This document shows, piece after piece, positions 27,239-40,557 of a stretch of DNA of 64,000 bases; position 1 is the stretch's first letter; every line of letters begins with the position of its first letter. Below the pieces are notes generated by a model. That model was not told the DNA's origin. It ran no database searches and was given only the letters and a program-made list of their open reading frames with translations. This stretch comes from Pelobacter sp. UBA6812 (lineage in GTDB: Bacteria; Desulfobacterota; Desulfuromonadia; Desulfuromonadales; Syntrophotaleaceae), in assembly GCA_002452265.1 (NCBI GenBank), contig DKEW01000080.1:1-64000 (forward strand), in the 5' to 3' direction. The position numbers were made by a program, and so were the translations under genes.

Positions 27239-27889
27239 TCAGAGGGCCTTGTTTACACCTATGCGCGGGCAAAGAGTTTGTACGGGACAAGAGGAGCACA
27301 AAGGCCGCTGCGCCTTGCACAGATTTCGTCCGTGATGGATGAGAAGATGGCTGGTCTGAGTCCAACAGGATTGCGGCAGGGTGTGGCACAGGTCTTGTTC
27401 GATGCGTTCCGGATCTTGCTCCTTACTCCAGCCAAGACGCCTGACTAGACGTTTGACATGGGTATCGACAGCCAATCCGGGGATGCCAAAAGCGTTTCCC
27501 AATACGACATTAGCAGTTTTTCTCCCGACACCGGGTAAGGCAACCAGGTCTTCAATGACCTGAGGAACCTTTCCCTCGTGACAAGCGACAATGGCCGCCG
27601 CACACCCGATAAGGTTTTTAGCTTTATTCCTAAAAAATCCGGTGCTGCGAATTAAATTTTCAATCTCTTCAAGGCTTGCCCCGGCCAAACTATACGGATC
27701 TGGAAATTGCTCAAACAATCCGCGTGTCACAATATTTACCTGACGATCCGTGCATTGGGCTGACAAAATGGTTGCCGCAAGCAATTGCCACGGGGTTTGA
27801 TAATCTAACGCACAACACGCATCAGGATAAATTTTCTCCAGTATTTGCAATACGTTCAGAATTTCGGACAACTTCTTTTTTCTAATCAT
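27239..27889 (-). CDS. nth: Endonuclease III (DNA glycosylase/AP lyase)
   Basis: Base-excision repair enzyme for oxidised pyrimidines. 216 residues. The helix-hairpin-helix LPGVGRKTANVVLG contains the catalytic Lys124, followed by Asp142 in AVDTHVKRL. The C-terminal 4Fe-4S cluster has Cys191, 198, 201 and 207 (C-x6-C-x2-C-x5-C). ATG 27889. It is the last gene of the leftward series after a long intergenic hairpin and converges closely with mrcA. Confidence 0.95.
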   Translation of the reverse strand: MIRKKKLSEILNVLQILEKIYPDACCALDYQTPWQLLAATILSAQCTDRQVNIVTRGLFEQFPDPYSLAGASLEEIENLIRSTGFFRNKAKNLIGCAAAIVACHEGKVPQVIEDLVALPGVGRKTANVVLGNAFGIPGLAVDTHVKRLVRRLGWSKEQDPERIEQDLCHTLPQSCWTQTSHLLIHHGRNLCKAQRPLCSSCPVQTLCPRIGVNKAL

Positions 27890-27923
27890 GTGATATTACC
27901 TAACTTACATCAATTCAACCTGA

Positions 27924-27958
27924 ACGGGCCGTTCGACATGCATTGTCGAACGGCCCGT
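27924..27958. repeat. Perfect 15-bp stem hairpin between the EEP gene and nth
   Basis: ACGGGCCGTTCGACA (27924-27938) and its exact complement (27944-27958) flank a five-base loop TGCAT. There is no T-run on either strand. Lying downstream of the EEP-domain gene and 35 bases upstream of nth, it may be a Rho-assisted terminator, an mRNA stabiliser or a dispersed palindromic element. Confidence 0.6.
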
Positions 27959-28026
27959 ATGTCTTTACACCCGCCCCTTTTAAAAAGGTTATCAACTTCA
28001 TCAACAGAATTATCCACAACACGAGG

Positions 28027-28761
28027 TCATCCCGGAGCAATTTCCATGCGCCTGTGCTTGACCTCTTTGACCTGTGAATAGTTACGCGGATCAGCAACCC
28101 TGACCGTCAAAAGGAGAGGCAGATGGCTGGACGCACGCCTGGCCAATGTTGATCTGTATATGCGAGCATCCATGACTCTAAGCTGTCCGCCAAGGTAAAT
28201 TCTATCGCGACCTGAAAGGGGCAGCCAGGCTGGAAAAGTTCCCGACCAGAAGGGACGTCTTGCCAAGCGCAAGGGATTCAATAACAAACGCTGGCTTAAA
28301 GGCCAGAAGCTATCGCCAAAATCACCGAGCAAAAGTACCGGACACACAGAGGAATACATCCGGATACCTTCATTTTCGTCGAGTAATCGCGCAATCTGGC
28401 ACCGGCGGTATTTAATTTTTTCGTGTAGCCGCACATTGAAAAGATGGAGTGACCGACCGGCGATATTAACATCGGCACACAAGCAACGTCCATCTTGAAT
28501 ATCAATATGGCGCACTGCACGTAACGGGTAATATGAGAGGAAAGCATTGCCATCGGGCACGGTTGGCCCGTAATATTTCATGGCCAGGCGCTCTCCCAGC
28601 CAGGCAGCCTGATCGCCATCCAGAAGGCCGCCTACCTCCTGCAAAGCCACGATATCAGGACCTGCTCGGCTTATAATCTCCAAGACGCGGGCAGGATCTA
28701 TGTGACCATCCGTTCCCTGGCAACGATGTATGTTGTAGGTCATGATCCGGATGGTGTACAT
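28027..28761 (-). CDS. Endonuclease/exonuclease/phosphatase-fold protein with altered active site
   Basis: 244 residues in the EEP superfamily: IMTYNIHRCQGTDGHIDP (Asn10), DIVALQEVGGLLDGD (metal Glu42), LLLGDFGDSF and DRIYL (Asp186). It resembles the branch often found beside cardiolipin synthases (phospholipase or phosphodiesterase-like). Several catalytic positions are changed: the usual TH is V110-R111, the Asn of GDFN is Gly149, and the Asp of SDH is Ser212, while His213 remains. It may be inactive or altered in chemistry. No signal peptide. 30 bases separate it from gpsA upstream. Confidence 0.8.
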   Translation of the reverse strand: MYTIRIMTYNIHRCQGTDGHIDPARVLEIISRAGPDIVALQEVGGLLDGDQAAWLGERLAMKYYGPTVPDGNAFLSYYPLRAVRHIDIQDGRCLCADVNIAGRSLHLFNVRLHEKIKYRRCQIARLLDENEGIRMYSSVCPVLLLGDFGDSFWPLSQRLLLNPLRLARRPFWSGTFPAWLPLSGRDRIYLGGQLRVMDARIYRSTLARRASSHLPLLLTVRVADPRNYSQVKEVKHRRMEIAPG

Positions 28762-28791
28762 ACTACCCTCAAATACTCTCTAATCTTTCAA

Positions 28792-29793
28792 TTAAGTCAA
28801 TTCTGCCTTCAGCGAGCGTTGCATGAGATCGGCAACCGCGTCGCGAGGATCTTTGTTTTCGAACAAAATCAGATACATTTGCTCGATAATCGGAGTTTCC
28901 ACCCCAAGACGCTGAGCAAGCTGATAAGCCGATAGGGTCGTTTTGACCCCTTCCGCGACCATTTTCATACCGGACAAAATATCTTCCAGCTTACGGCCGC
29001 GACCGATTTCAAGCCCTACGCTGCGGTTGCGGGAAAGATCGCCCGTACAGGTCAGCACCAGGTCTCCCATCCCCGACAACCCCATAAACGTACGTTCCTC
29101 GGCACCCTTGGCCAAGCCGATCCTGGTCATTTCCACCAGGCCACGGGTAATCAGCGCTGCGCGAGCGTTGTAGCCAAAACCAAGACCATCGGAAACACCG
29201 GCAGCAAGGGCAATAACATTTTTCAGCGCCCCCCCCAGTTCCACACCGATAATATCGCTGCTGCGATAAACCCGGAAATAGTGGTTACTGAACGTTTTTT
29301 GGACCACATGGGCTATTTCTTCATCTTCGGCGGCCACGGTGAGCGCCGTGGGTATTTCCGCTGCCACTTCCCGCGCAAAGGTTGGTCCGGATAAAAAAGC
29401 CAAACTCTTGCAGCGTTTTTGCGGTAAAACTTCGCTTAGAACCTCGGACATGGCCATGAGCGTATCGTTTTCGATCCCTTTGGCTGCTGACACCAATACC
29501 GTATTTTCAGCCATATACGGTTCGGCTTGTCGCACAACCGCACGCATGACCTGAGACGGAGCGACGAGTACCAGCATTTCTTTGCCGGAGGCGACCTCAC
29601 TCAGTTCGGAAGTAAAGGCAAGTTTATCATCCAGGGTGAAATCTGGGAGATAAAGATCGTTTTTGTGGTGTTGACGCATACGCTCCACCAGGTCCTGTTC
29701 GTAGGCCCAGAGGGTGACCGCATGGCCGTTTTTAGCCAACAGGTCAGCCAGTGTGGTACCCCAACTGCCCGCTCCAATAACACCGATATTCAT
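28792..29793 (-). CDS. gpsA: Glycerol-3-phosphate dehydrogenase [NAD(P)+]
   Basis: Makes sn-glycerol-3-phosphate from dihydroxyacetone phosphate for phospholipid synthesis. 333 residues. Rossmann GAGSWGTTLADLLAKNGH, LVSAAKGIE, FLSGPTFAREVA, catalytic Lys in LGGALKNVIALAAG, GLSGMGDLVLTCTG and RNRSVG. ATG 29793 with AGGAGG site. It lies 12 bases after the TPR gene, in the leftward gyrB-gyrA-TPR-gpsA-EEP series. Confidence 0.96.
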   Translation of the reverse strand: MNIGVIGAGSWGTTLADLLAKNGHAVTLWAYEQDLVERMRQHHKNDLYLPDFTLDDKLAFTSELSEVASGKEMLVLVAPSQVMRAVVRQAEPYMAENTVLVSAAKGIENDTLMAMSEVLSEVLPQKRCKSLAFLSGPTFAREVAAEIPTALTVAAEDEEIAHVVQKTFSNHYFRVYRSSDIIGVELGGALKNVIALAAGVSDGLGFGYNARAALITRGLVEMTRIGLAKGAEERTFMGLSGMGDLVLTCTGDLSRNRSVGLEIGRGRKLEDILSGMKMVAEGVKTTLSAYQLAQRLGVETPIIEQMYLILFENKDPRDAVADLMQRSLKAELT

Positions 29794-29805
29794 ACACGCC
29801 TCCTG

Positions 29806-30684
29806 TCAGATGGCACGGTTTTTTTTCTTTATTCGTTGCATGATTTGAGCAATGCGCTGTTCCAGAATAGACTCTTTTGCATACCGTCCTTCCAGCTCTT
29901 TGAGTACCTGAAGCGCTTTGCTTAATTCTCCGCGTTCTTCATGAATTTGCGCCAGAACAAACGATCCCTCCAGCGCAAAGGCGTTCTCCGGATAATCGCG
30001 ACATAGCTTTTGAAGCACATGCATGGCATCGCTAAGGTTTCCTTCAAGGAAAAAAACGGAACCTATGCGATAAAGTGCCTCCGCAAAAAGCTTGGTATCC
30101 GGGTAATCATTGAGCAAACTTTCAAATTCTATACGCGTTTGCTCAAAATTATTCATGCGGAAATAGGTGTCCGCAATTTCGTACTGGGTACGTTCACTAT
30201 CAGGAGACTTGCTGTCCAGAATTTTTTGGTAGGCTACCAGTGCCCTGCCATAATCCTGAAGACGATACTTGTATATCTCAGCTATTCTTTGCCGCGCAGC
30301 CTGTCCCCAGGAAGTATCCGGATAATCGCGATCAACCAGCAAAAAGGACAGTAAAGCCTCTTGGTCCTTCTGCAGATTCAATAGTAAAACTTCTCCGGCA
30401 AGCATTAACGCCTGAGGGGCATCATCTGTGTCGGGATAGTGCTCATGGAGGCTACGCAGCAAGCTTACAGCCCTCCGATAAGACCCTTTATCAATAAGCT
30501 TTTCTGCACGCCTGAACAGCTTTTGGTGCGTTTCGGCCTGACGTACATGGTGGATATACAGTCCGAACACCAACGGAATCAGCAGAATACCAGATATCAC
30601 CCAGAATCGGAATTTATTAGAAGTCTTCCGGGATCTCTTCCGTTCCTCCTTCAACAGCTGTTTCTTCAACCTCTTCAGTTCCAT
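29806..30684 (-). CDS. Membrane-anchored tetratricopeptide repeat protein
   Basis: About 292 residues. A strongly basic N-terminus ([16 protein letters not shown]) precedes a single membrane helix ([18 protein letters not shown]). Five to six TPR units follow, with PDT-type turns such as [33 protein letters not shown] and [17 protein letters not shown]. The orientation suggests repeats in the periplasm, like BamD/YfgM-type scaffolds. Exact role unknown. The start used here lies 68 bases inside the end of gyrA; a start further in is possible because no perfect ribosome-binding site decides it. Confidence 0.75.
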   Translation of the reverse strand: MELKRLKKQLLKEERKRSRKTSNKFRFWVISGILLIPLVFGLYIHHVRQAETHQKLFRRAEKLIDKGSYRRAVSLLRSLHEHYPDTDDAPQALMLAGEVLLLNLQKDQEALLSFLLVDRDYPDTSWGQAARQRIAEIYKYRLQDYGRALVAYQKILDSKSPDSERTQYEIADTYFRMNNFEQTRIEFESLLNDYPDTKLFAEALYRIGSVFFLEGNLSDAMHVLQKLCRDYPENAFALEGSFVLAQIHEERGELSKALQVLKELEGRYAKESILEQRIAQIMQRIKKKNRAI

Positions 30685-33121
30685 TTTCCTCATCTTTTTC
30701 AGCAAGTTTGGCCACAGCCACAATGCGCTCACCAGGCTCGAGAACCATCAGCCTCACACCTTGCGTATTGCGCCCGATAATGGACAGATCGGCCACCCGC
30801 GTGCGCAATACCTTGCCACCGTCGGTAATGAACATCAGATCAAAGTCTTCGTTGATGAGCTTAATGTCAACAACCTGCCCGTTGCGCTCGGAGGTTTTGA
30901 TGGTAATTATCCCCTTGCCGCCACGCCCCTGCTGACGATACTCATCCAGATTGGTGCGCTTGCCGAAGCCTTTTTCCGTCACCGTCACCAATGTAGCGGC
31001 CGTGGTGTCGGAAACAACCTCCATTCCTATTACGCGATCATCCCCTTCGAGCTGCATTCCCCGCACACCACGAGAGGTGCGCCCCATAGCACGGACTTCC
31101 TTTTCAGGAAAACGAATAGCCTTACCAGTTTTGCTGGCCAACAGGACATCCATGTCGCCATCAGACAATCGTGTCGAAACCAGACGATCACCTTCATCAA
31201 CGGTGAGAGCTATTATGCCACCGGCCCGGGGATTTGCATACGCCATCAGATCGGTCTTTTTGACGATGCCGTTTTGCGTGGCAAAAATGATATACCTATC
31301 TTCGATAAATTCCTTGACCGGGAGGATGCTGGTGACATTTTCGCCACTGCTCAATTGCAGGAGATTGACAATTGCCTTACCGCGAGAAGCCCTTCCCCCC
31401 TGCGGAATTTCATGGACCTTAAGCCAATAGACCTTGCCCGCGTCGGTAAACACGAGCACGAAAGAATGTGTCGAAGCAATAAATAACTGCTCGACAAAAT
31501 CCTCTTCCTTAGGTCGCATGCCAGTCACACCTTTGCCACCTCGACGCTGGGAACGATACAGGGAAACTGCATTGCGCTTGATATAACCGGAGTGGGATAC
31601 GGTCACCACCATATCCTCATCTACGATCAAATCCTCCAGGGACAAATCTCCCCTGCGATCGACTATTTCGGTTCGCCGTGGATCTGCAAATTTTTCTTTA
31701 ATTTCAAGTAGTTCTATTTTAATAATGTTTAAAATTTCAACATCACTGGCCAGGATTTCCTTGAGGCGTTGAATCTGCGCCAGAACATCCCTGTATTCGG
31801 CCAAGATTTTTTCCCGCTCCATCCCTGTCAAACGGTGCAGGCGCATATCCAGAATAGCCTGGGACTGAATCTCCGATAAGGCAAAACGCTCCATGAGACG
31901 TTCTTTTGCCTCTCGGGGACTACTCGATTGTTTTATGATGGAGATAACTTCATCGAGGTTTTCCAGGGCTATCTTGAACCCCTCGAGAATATGGGCTTTT
32001 TCCTCGGCCTTACGCAACTCGAAAATACAGCGACGGGTTACAATTTCCTTGCGGTGATCTATAAAGTGTTCCAGCACCTCCCGCAGGCTCAATACGCGAG
32101 GTTGACCATTAACAATGGCCAACATAATGATGCCGAAAGACGACTGCATAGCCGTCATTTTGTAGAGCTGATTAAGAATGACCTCAGGAATGACATCCTT
32201 TTTCAACTCAATGACCACGCGCACCCCTTCGCGGTCCGATTCGTCCCGCAAATCGGATATACCTTCAATTTTGCGGGTTTTCACCAACTCGGCGATCTTT
32301 TCGATCAAACGCGCCTTGTTTACCTGGTAGGGTACTTCCGTCAGAACAATCTTCTCCCTGCCGGTACGGCGGTCTTTTTCGACCAGTGCGCGTGCTCGCA
32401 TATGGACGATGCCACGCCCCGTTTCATAAGCCTGGCGAATGCCGTCGCGACCGAGAATAAATCCGGCGGTAGGAAAATCCGGACCGGGGATAAGGCGGAA
32501 AAGGTCTTCGTTGTCAAATGTCGGATCATCCATGATAGCGATCAAACCATCGATAACCTCCCCAAGGTTATGGGGGGGAATCTTGGTCGCCATGCCGACA
32601 GCAATCCCTTCGGAGCCATTGACCAGCAGGTTGGGAAATTTGCATGGTAGAACCAAAGGTTCCTGCAAAGAATCGTCGTAGTTGGGACCAAAATCGACGG
32701 TCTCTTTTTCCAGGTCAGCCAGTAATTCATGGGCCAGCTTATCCATGCGCACTTCGGTATAACGCATAGCCGCCGCGCTATCACCATCAAGGGAACCGAA
32801 ATTACCCTGCCCGTCCACCAACGGATAACGCATGGCAAAGTCCTGTGCCATGCGAACGATCGTATCATATACAGCGGAATCGCCATGCGGATGATATTTA
32901 CCGATAACATCACCGACAACACGTGCCGACTTTTTGTAAGGCTTATTAAAGGCGTTACCCAATTCGTGCATGGCGAACAAAACCCGCCGATGGACAGGTT
33001 TTAATCCATCCCGTATATCCGGTAGCGCACGGCCTACTATAACGCTCATGGCATAGTCCATGTAGGACTTGCGCAGTTCGTCCTCTATATTGACTGTAAT
33101 TTTATTTTGTTCCGATAGCAT
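30617..33121 (-). CDS. gyrA: DNA gyrase subunit A
   Basis: Introduces negative supercoils with GyrB. 834 residues. Catalytic Tyr121 in [11 protein letters not shown]; quinolone-determining region [17 protein letters not shown] with Ser82 and Asp86 (the susceptible-type residues); six-bladed C-terminal domain containing the GyrA box QRRGGKG, which separates it from ParC. The C-terminus is acidic ([19 protein letters not shown]). GGAGG precedes the ATG. It lies 67 bases after gyrB, and its end overlaps the TPR gene. Confidence 0.97.
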   Translation of the reverse strand: MLSEQNKITVNIEDELRKSYMDYAMSVIVGRALPDIRDGLKPVHRRVLFAMHELGNAFNKPYKKSARVVGDVIGKYHPHGDSAVYDTIVRMAQDFAMRYPLVDGQGNFGSLDGDSAAAMRYTEVRMDKLAHELLADLEKETVDFGPNYDDSLQEPLVLPCKFPNLLVNGSEGIAVGMATKIPPHNLGEVIDGLIAIMDDPTFDNEDLFRLIPGPDFPTAGFILGRDGIRQAYETGRGIVHMRARALVEKDRRTGREKIVLTEVPYQVNKARLIEKIAELVKTRKIEGISDLRDESDREGVRVVIELKKDVIPEVILNQLYKMTAMQSSFGIIMLAIVNGQPRVLSLREVLEHFIDHRKEIVTRRCIFELRKAEEKAHILEGFKIALENLDEVISIIKQSSSPREAKERLMERFALSEIQSQAILDMRLHRLTGMEREKILAEYRDVLAQIQRLKEILASDVEILNIIKIELLEIKEKFADPRRTEIVDRRGDLSLEDLIVDEDMVVTVSHSGYIKRNAVSLYRSQRRGGKGVTGMRPKEEDFVEQLFIASTHSFVLVFTDAGKVYWLKVHEIPQGGRASRGKAIVNLLQLSSGENVTSILPVKEFIEDRYIIFATQNGIVKKTDLMAYANPRAGGIIALTVDEGDRLVSTRLSDGDMDVLLASKTGKAIRFPEKEVRAMGRTSRGVRGMQLEGDDRVIGMEVVSDTTAATLVTVTEKGFGKRTNLDEYRQQGRGGKGIITIKTSERNGQVVDIKLINEDFDLMFITDGGKVLRTRVADLSIIGRNTQGVRLMVLEPGERIVAVAKLAEKDEENGTEEVEETAVEGGTEEIPEDF

Positions 33122-33188
33122 GCCTTATCCTCCGCGGGAAACCCGGATTGTGTGGCTATATGAAGCATTGTTCGGCGTCAGCCATAAA

Positions 33189-36684
<3,496 letters not shown>

Positions 36685-36726
36685 GGAGATCGTCTTGCTT
36701 TGAATCCTGGCATAATCAGCGACGTA

Positions 36727-37845
36727 CTATAGCCTCATTGGCATGATGACCGCAAGATAGTCCTCGTCGCCTGTCGGAGTAATGAGTCCCGGGGATAGTT
36801 GATCACGCAATGCCAGGTCGATTTTTTCAGAATCTAATGTCGAGAGAATATCTATAAGATATTTGGCATTAAAGCCGATTGAAAGATCATTCTCACCATA
36901 TTCAACTTCAAAATCCTCTCGAGCATCCCCAAATTCAGGGTTTGATGATGACAAAGTAAGAAGATTTTCTTGGAAATCTATTTTAACACCTTTAGATTTT
37001 TCACTTGATAGTATAGCCATACGGCGTAAAGCATGAAGAAATTCTTCGCGAGGAATGGAGGCTTTCATTTCATTATTAACTGGTATGACTCGGTTATAGT
37101 CAGGAAACTCCCCATCAACTAAACGCATAACTATGATTGTTTGAGCTTTTTTTACTACAGCGTTATTATCCATGAATCCGATAGAAATATCGCCTTCTCC
37201 TTCTTCTGATATTTTTCGAAGTTCAACTACCCCTTTTCGCGGAAATATAACGCCTTTAACTAAGGGTTCAATGTGAGAACAATCAAGAGGAGTTTGCATA
37301 AGAGCTAAACGATGACCATCTGTAGCTACAAATCTTAGTAAATTACGACCCTTATCTTCCAAAGCACGTAAGTAAATACCGTTGAGGTTATATTTACTTT
37401 CGTCTGTAGACATAGAAAAGGCTGTTTTTTCTACTAATTTTTTGAGGATATTACTTGGTATTTTAAAAAATTGTTCTTTATCTATTTTTGGAAAATAAGG
37501 AAATTCATCTGCAGATAAGCCTACGATGTTAAACAAGGATTTTCCACAACGAATTTCAATCCAGCAATTTTCCTTGGCATTAAAAGTAATTTCTTTTTCT
37601 GGAAGTTCCTTGATTATTTCAAATAATTTTTTTGCTGAAACAGTGATTCGTCCTGCTGCTGAAACTTTAGCCGGATAGGCGGATTTCATGCCTACTTCAA
37701 GGTCCGTAGCAGTTAATGAAATGTGGTCTTCACTGGCCTCAATGAGCACGTTGGCTAAAATGGGAATAGTATTCTTTTTTTCCACAATTCCCTGAACTCG
37801 TGCCAATCCTTTAAGAAACGCTTCTTTTTCAATAGAAAAATTCAT
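36727..37845 (-). CDS. dnaN: DNA polymerase III sliding clamp (beta subunit)
   Basis: 372 residues, three-domain clamp. NILANVLIEASEDHISLTATDLEVGM, IVGLSADEFPYFP, FATDGHRLALM (here FVATDGHRLALMQTPL) and the C-terminal DYLAVIMPMRL that forms the hydrophobic partner-binding pocket. ATG 37845 with GGGGGG four bases upstream. The coding sequence is noticeably more AT-rich than genes outside the origin domain. Confidence 0.97.
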   Translation of the reverse strand: MNFSIEKEAFLKGLARVQGIVEKKNTIPILANVLIEASEDHISLTATDLEVGMKSAYPAKVSAAGRITVSAKKLFEIIKELPEKEITFNAKENCWIEIRCGKSLFNIVGLSADEFPYFPKIDKEQFFKIPSNILKKLVEKTAFSMSTDESKYNLNGIYLRALEDKGRNLLRFVATDGHRLALMQTPLDCSHIEPLVKGVIFPRKGVVELRKISEEGEGDISIGFMDNNAVVKKAQTIIVMRLVDGEFPDYNRVIPVNNEMKASIPREEFLHALRRMAILSSEKSKGVKIDFQENLLTLSSSNPEFGDAREDFEVEYGENDLSIGFNAKYLIDILSTLDSEKIDLALRDQLSPGLITPTGDEDYLAVIMPMRL

Positions 37846-38092
37846 GTAGCCCCCCGTTAACAGGAAACGGTTTTTATTATGGTTTTAAAGATTTTATAGT
37901 CGTAGTAGTAGTTGCCTGTGTATTTGTGTATAGGATGTTTTTTCTGTTTTATTTCAATGCCTTGAGATGTTCAAATCTTCGTGGGCATTAAGTGCCCTTA
38001 AATGGCTATTTTGTGTATAACCTCTTTTGGTCCGATTTATCCCCGATCTGTTGTGGTTCATACCCACACCTTATCCATTGGAATTTTTGACA
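37846..38092. other. dnaA-dnaN intergenic region with DnaA-box-like site
   Basis: 247 AT-rich bases without a gene. TGTGTATAA at 38012-38020 fits the relaxed DnaA-box consensus TTWTNCACA on the minus strand. GGGCA-TTAAG-TGCCC at 37983-37997 is a small hairpin. Further TTATCC fragments (38037-38082) are imperfect. It probably holds the dnaN promoter and may contribute to the origin. Confidence 0.4.
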
Positions 38093-39445
38093 TCAGAGAG
38101 TCAAATCCTTTTTCAGGTTATTTATGATAGAGCGAAGCTGGTAATCCTCGTCCATGGCCTTTTCAATTTTTTTAATCGCGTGAATTATAGTGGAATGATC
38201 TTTTCCACCAAAGCGTTCTCCTATTTCCGGATAGGAGCAGGATGTCAGTTGCCGGGATAAATACATAGCTATTTGGCGTGGTAAAACCAAAGCTTTAAGC
38301 CGTTTGGCTGATTTGAGGTCGGATACTTTGAGAGAATATTGATTGGCCACTATTTTTTGTATTTCTTCTACGGTAAGTTCTCGACGTTTTTCAACGAGAA
38401 TATCTTTGAGAACTTCCTGTGCCATTGTCAGACTTATGGGAGTGGATGTTAAACTGGCATATGCTCCTATACGGACCAGGTATCCTTCCAATTCTCTGAT
38501 ATTGCTACTTACCGAACTCGCTAGAAAAAAGGCTACTTCTTGGGGAAGGTCTATCCCATTGTGTTCTGCCTTCATCTTTAAAATGGCCTGCTTTGTTTCT
38601 AGATCTGGAGCTTGAATATCGGCAATTAGCCCCCATTCAAAGCGTGATCGGAGTCTTTCTTCGAGTCCGGGTATTTCTTTTGGAAATTTATCTGATGTAA
38701 CTACAATCTGTTTATGTGAATCGTAGAGTGCGTTAAAAGTATGAAAAAATTCTTCTTGGGTTCGTTCTTTCCCGGCAATAAATTGAACGTCATCTATAAG
38801 CAACACATCCATGGATCTGAACTTGTTTCTAAATTCATCCATCTTTGCGTATCTTAGTGAATTTATGAGTTCATTCATGAATTTTTCAGAAGTGTAATAA
38901 CATACCTTCATTTCTGGATTTTTTTTCAGAATGGCATTTCCCACCGCGTTAACAAGATGGGTTTTTCCTAACCCTACACCACCATATATAAATAAAGGGT
39001 TATAAGTGGTTGCAGGGTTGTTGGCTACAGCCGCAGCCGCAGCACTGGCGAACTGATTGGATGAACCGAGGACAAAAGTTTCGAAGGTATATCGAGAGTT
39101 GAGATTATAAGCATTGCTCCGCTGAGGAGTTTTATCACTCTCGTTTTTTGGTTGTATTGGTGAAGGTGAAGGCGGTTCCTCTGAAACAGGTTGGGTTTTG
39201 GTTATTTTACTGGCAATAGATAGATTGATTTTACACGCTCCGCCGGCAGCATTGGAAATGAATTCTTGAAGCAGATCGTGATAATGTTTTTTTATCCAGT
39301 CGAGAACAAATCGGTTGGGAACTTCAAGGTCAACCTTATTGTTCTCCAATTTTATAAATTGAATAGGCTTTATCCATGTCTCAAATTGTTGAGGAGTCAA
39401 GGATTGCTTGAGACTATCCAAAGTCTTTTTCCAAATAATTTCCAT
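38093..39445 (-). CDS. dnaA: Chromosomal replication initiator DnaA
   Basis: 450 residues. Domain I WKKTLDSLKQSLTPQQFETWIKPIQF; a Pro/Ser-rich domain II; AAA+ domain III with Walker A GGVGLGKTHLVNAVG, Walker B VLLIDDVQFIAGKERTQEEFF and sensor SRFEWGLIADIQAPD; domain IV with the DnaA signature KDHSTIIHAIKKIE. It binds DnaA boxes and opens oriC. The ATG at 39445 has no clear ribosome-binding site. It is transcribed away from rpmH, with the likely oriC between. Confidence 0.97.
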   Translation of the reverse strand: MEIIWKKTLDSLKQSLTPQQFETWIKPIQFIKLENNKVDLEVPNRFVLDWIKKHYHDLLQEFISNAAGGACKINLSIASKITKTQPVSEEPPSPSPIQPKNESDKTPQRSNAYNLNSRYTFETFVLGSSNQFASAAAAAVANNPATTYNPLFIYGGVGLGKTHLVNAVGNAILKKNPEMKVCYYTSEKFMNELINSLRYAKMDEFRNKFRSMDVLLIDDVQFIAGKERTQEEFFHTFNALYDSHKQIVVTSDKFPKEIPGLEERLRSRFEWGLIADIQAPDLETKQAILKMKAEHNGIDLPQEVAFFLASSVSSNIRELEGYLVRIGAYASLTSTPISLTMAQEVLKDILVEKRRELTVEEIQKIVANQYSLKVSDLKSAKRLKALVLPRQIAMYLSRQLTSCSYPEIGERFGGKDHSTIIHAIKKIEKAMDEDYQLRSIINNLKKDLTL

Positions 39446-39782
39446 AGACTTTTAATTTTTTGAAAAGGAGAAATAAATAAACGGATTGTTTAGGTGGGTC
39501 TATTAAAATAAATAATCCACATCGTTATAAACAGTTGTGGATATCTGACTTTATCTTGGCTTTTTATGGGTTTTGGCGAAGGTCTTGGCACAAAACCGTT
39601 GAATTAAACTAACAGAGGGCAGGGGCGATTGGCAAGGGGTTTTTTATCTGTTGGCAGGCTGTGGGTATATAGTTTTCATTGTTTTCTTGCTTGACAAAAA
39701 TCGTCCAACATGGTTAATAATTCGATTCGCTTAAATGTTGAAAAAATATGCTTCAACCCCATAGATTCAGGAGTTTTTCAAA
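39446..39782. other. oriC: Probable oriC (dnaA-rpmH intergenic region)
   Basis: 337 gene-free AT-rich bases between divergent dnaA and rpmH, the ancestral oriC location. Two DnaA-box-like sites face each other: TAATCCACA (39513-39521) and TGTGGATAT (39536-39544), each one mismatch from TTATCCACA or its complement; TGTGGGTAT at 39660-39668 is a poorer third. AT-rich tracts near 39440-39520 and 39700-39760 could be the unwinding region. The small number of good boxes keeps this a prediction. Confidence 0.6.
39691..39721 (+). promoter_or_regulatory. Predicted promoter of rpmH operon
   Basis: Perfect TTGACA at 39691-39696 followed by TTAATAAT (39714-39721), which offers a -10 at 17-19 base spacing. 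It is well placed about 60 bases before the rpmH start, which has AGGAG upstream. Confidence 0.6.
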
Positions 39783-39935
39783 ATGTCTAAACGTACCTAC
39801 CAACCAAGTCGTATTCGTCGCAAGAGAACTCATGGCTTTCGTGCCCGTATGCAAAATAAAAACGGTCAGGCTGTTCTTCGCCGTCGTCGGGCCAGAGGTC
39901 GCAAGCGCTTGGTGGTTACAATTCCCGTCAAGTAA
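39783..39935 (+). CDS. rpmH: Ribosomal protein L34
   Basis: 50 residues, very basic. [20 protein letters not shown] and the Arg-rich C-terminal [15 protein letters not shown] match L34 throughout. ATG 39783 has AGGAG at an eight-to-nine base distance. It starts the rpmH-rnpA-yidD-yidC series and lies 12 bases upstream of rnpA. Confidence 0.97.
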   Translation: MSKRTYQPSRIRRKRTHGFRARMQNKNGQAVLRRRRARGRKRLVVTIPVK

Positions 39936-39946
39936 TTTGTTTACGA

Positions 39947-40309
39947 ATGGAATATCTGGGAAAGTTTCTTCCTCGTACCAATAGAATCCGCTGTTCCGCC
40001 CATTATCGTTTTATACGTAATAAGGGTAAACGGCGACATACCCAGAATTTCATCGTGTACACACATTTCAGTGGAAACGGCCCTGCCAGGTTGGGACTGA
40101 CTGTCAGTCGCAAAGTTGGCAGGGCTGTTACGCGTAATCGGGTTAAGCGTTTATTGCGCGAATTTTTCCGTCTGCACCATTCATTGATGGCTCCTGGCCT
40201 GGACATATCTATTGTCGCTAAACCAGGTGCCGCCTTACTCGACTATTGGCAGGTGTGTGAAGAGCTTATGTTTCTTACGCGACACCAAACCATCGAAAAA
40301 TCTTCATGA
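39947..40309 (+). CDS. rnpA: Ribonuclease P protein component
   Basis: 120 residues. Assists RNase P RNA in tRNA 5' maturation. [43 protein letters not shown] (the RNR motif that contacts RNA) and [14 protein letters not shown] 39947 has no strong ribosome-binding site, suggesting coupling with rpmH. The stop overlaps the yidD start by four bases. Confidence 0.96.
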   Translation: MEYLGKFLPRTNRIRCSAHYRFIRNKGKRRHTQNFIVYTHFSGNGPARLGLTVSRKVGRAVTRNRVKRLLREFFRLHHSLMAPGLDISIVAKPGAALLDYWQVCEELMFLTRHQTIEKSS

Positions 40310-40515
40310 TCCGGAAATTCCTGATATTCTTGGTCCTTGCATATCAGCGATTTATTTCGCCTCTTATGGTACCCTCCTGTCGGTTTTATCCTACTTGTTC
40401 TGAATATGCCCGCCAATCCCTCGTTAAGTACGGATTATTTAAGGGATTGGTGAAAATTTGTGGTAGGCTCAGCCGCTGCCATCCTTTTCATCCCGGAGGA
40501 TACGATCCTGTTTAA
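40306..40515 (+). CDS. yidD: Membrane protein insertion efficiency factor YidD
   Basis: 69 residues. [33 protein letters not shown] and the C-terminal [13 protein letters not shown] are diagnostic. An amphipathic peripheral membrane protein that aids YidC. ATGA overlap with rnpA; 42 bases before yidC. Confidence 0.96.
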   Translation: MIRKFLIFLVLAYQRFISPLMVPSCRFYPTCSEYARQSLVKYGLFKGLVKICGRLSRCHPFHPGGYDPV

Positions 40516-40557
40516 TGACGGATATATATCTTTTGGTTTAGCGGAGTATCATGTCTT

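Noticed and set aside
28010..28018. Exact DnaA box TTATCCACA
   Set aside because: Single box at the 3' end of the EEP gene, 11 kb from dnaA, without clustering; a similar lone match at 16313-16321 lies inside dinG. Both look like chance.
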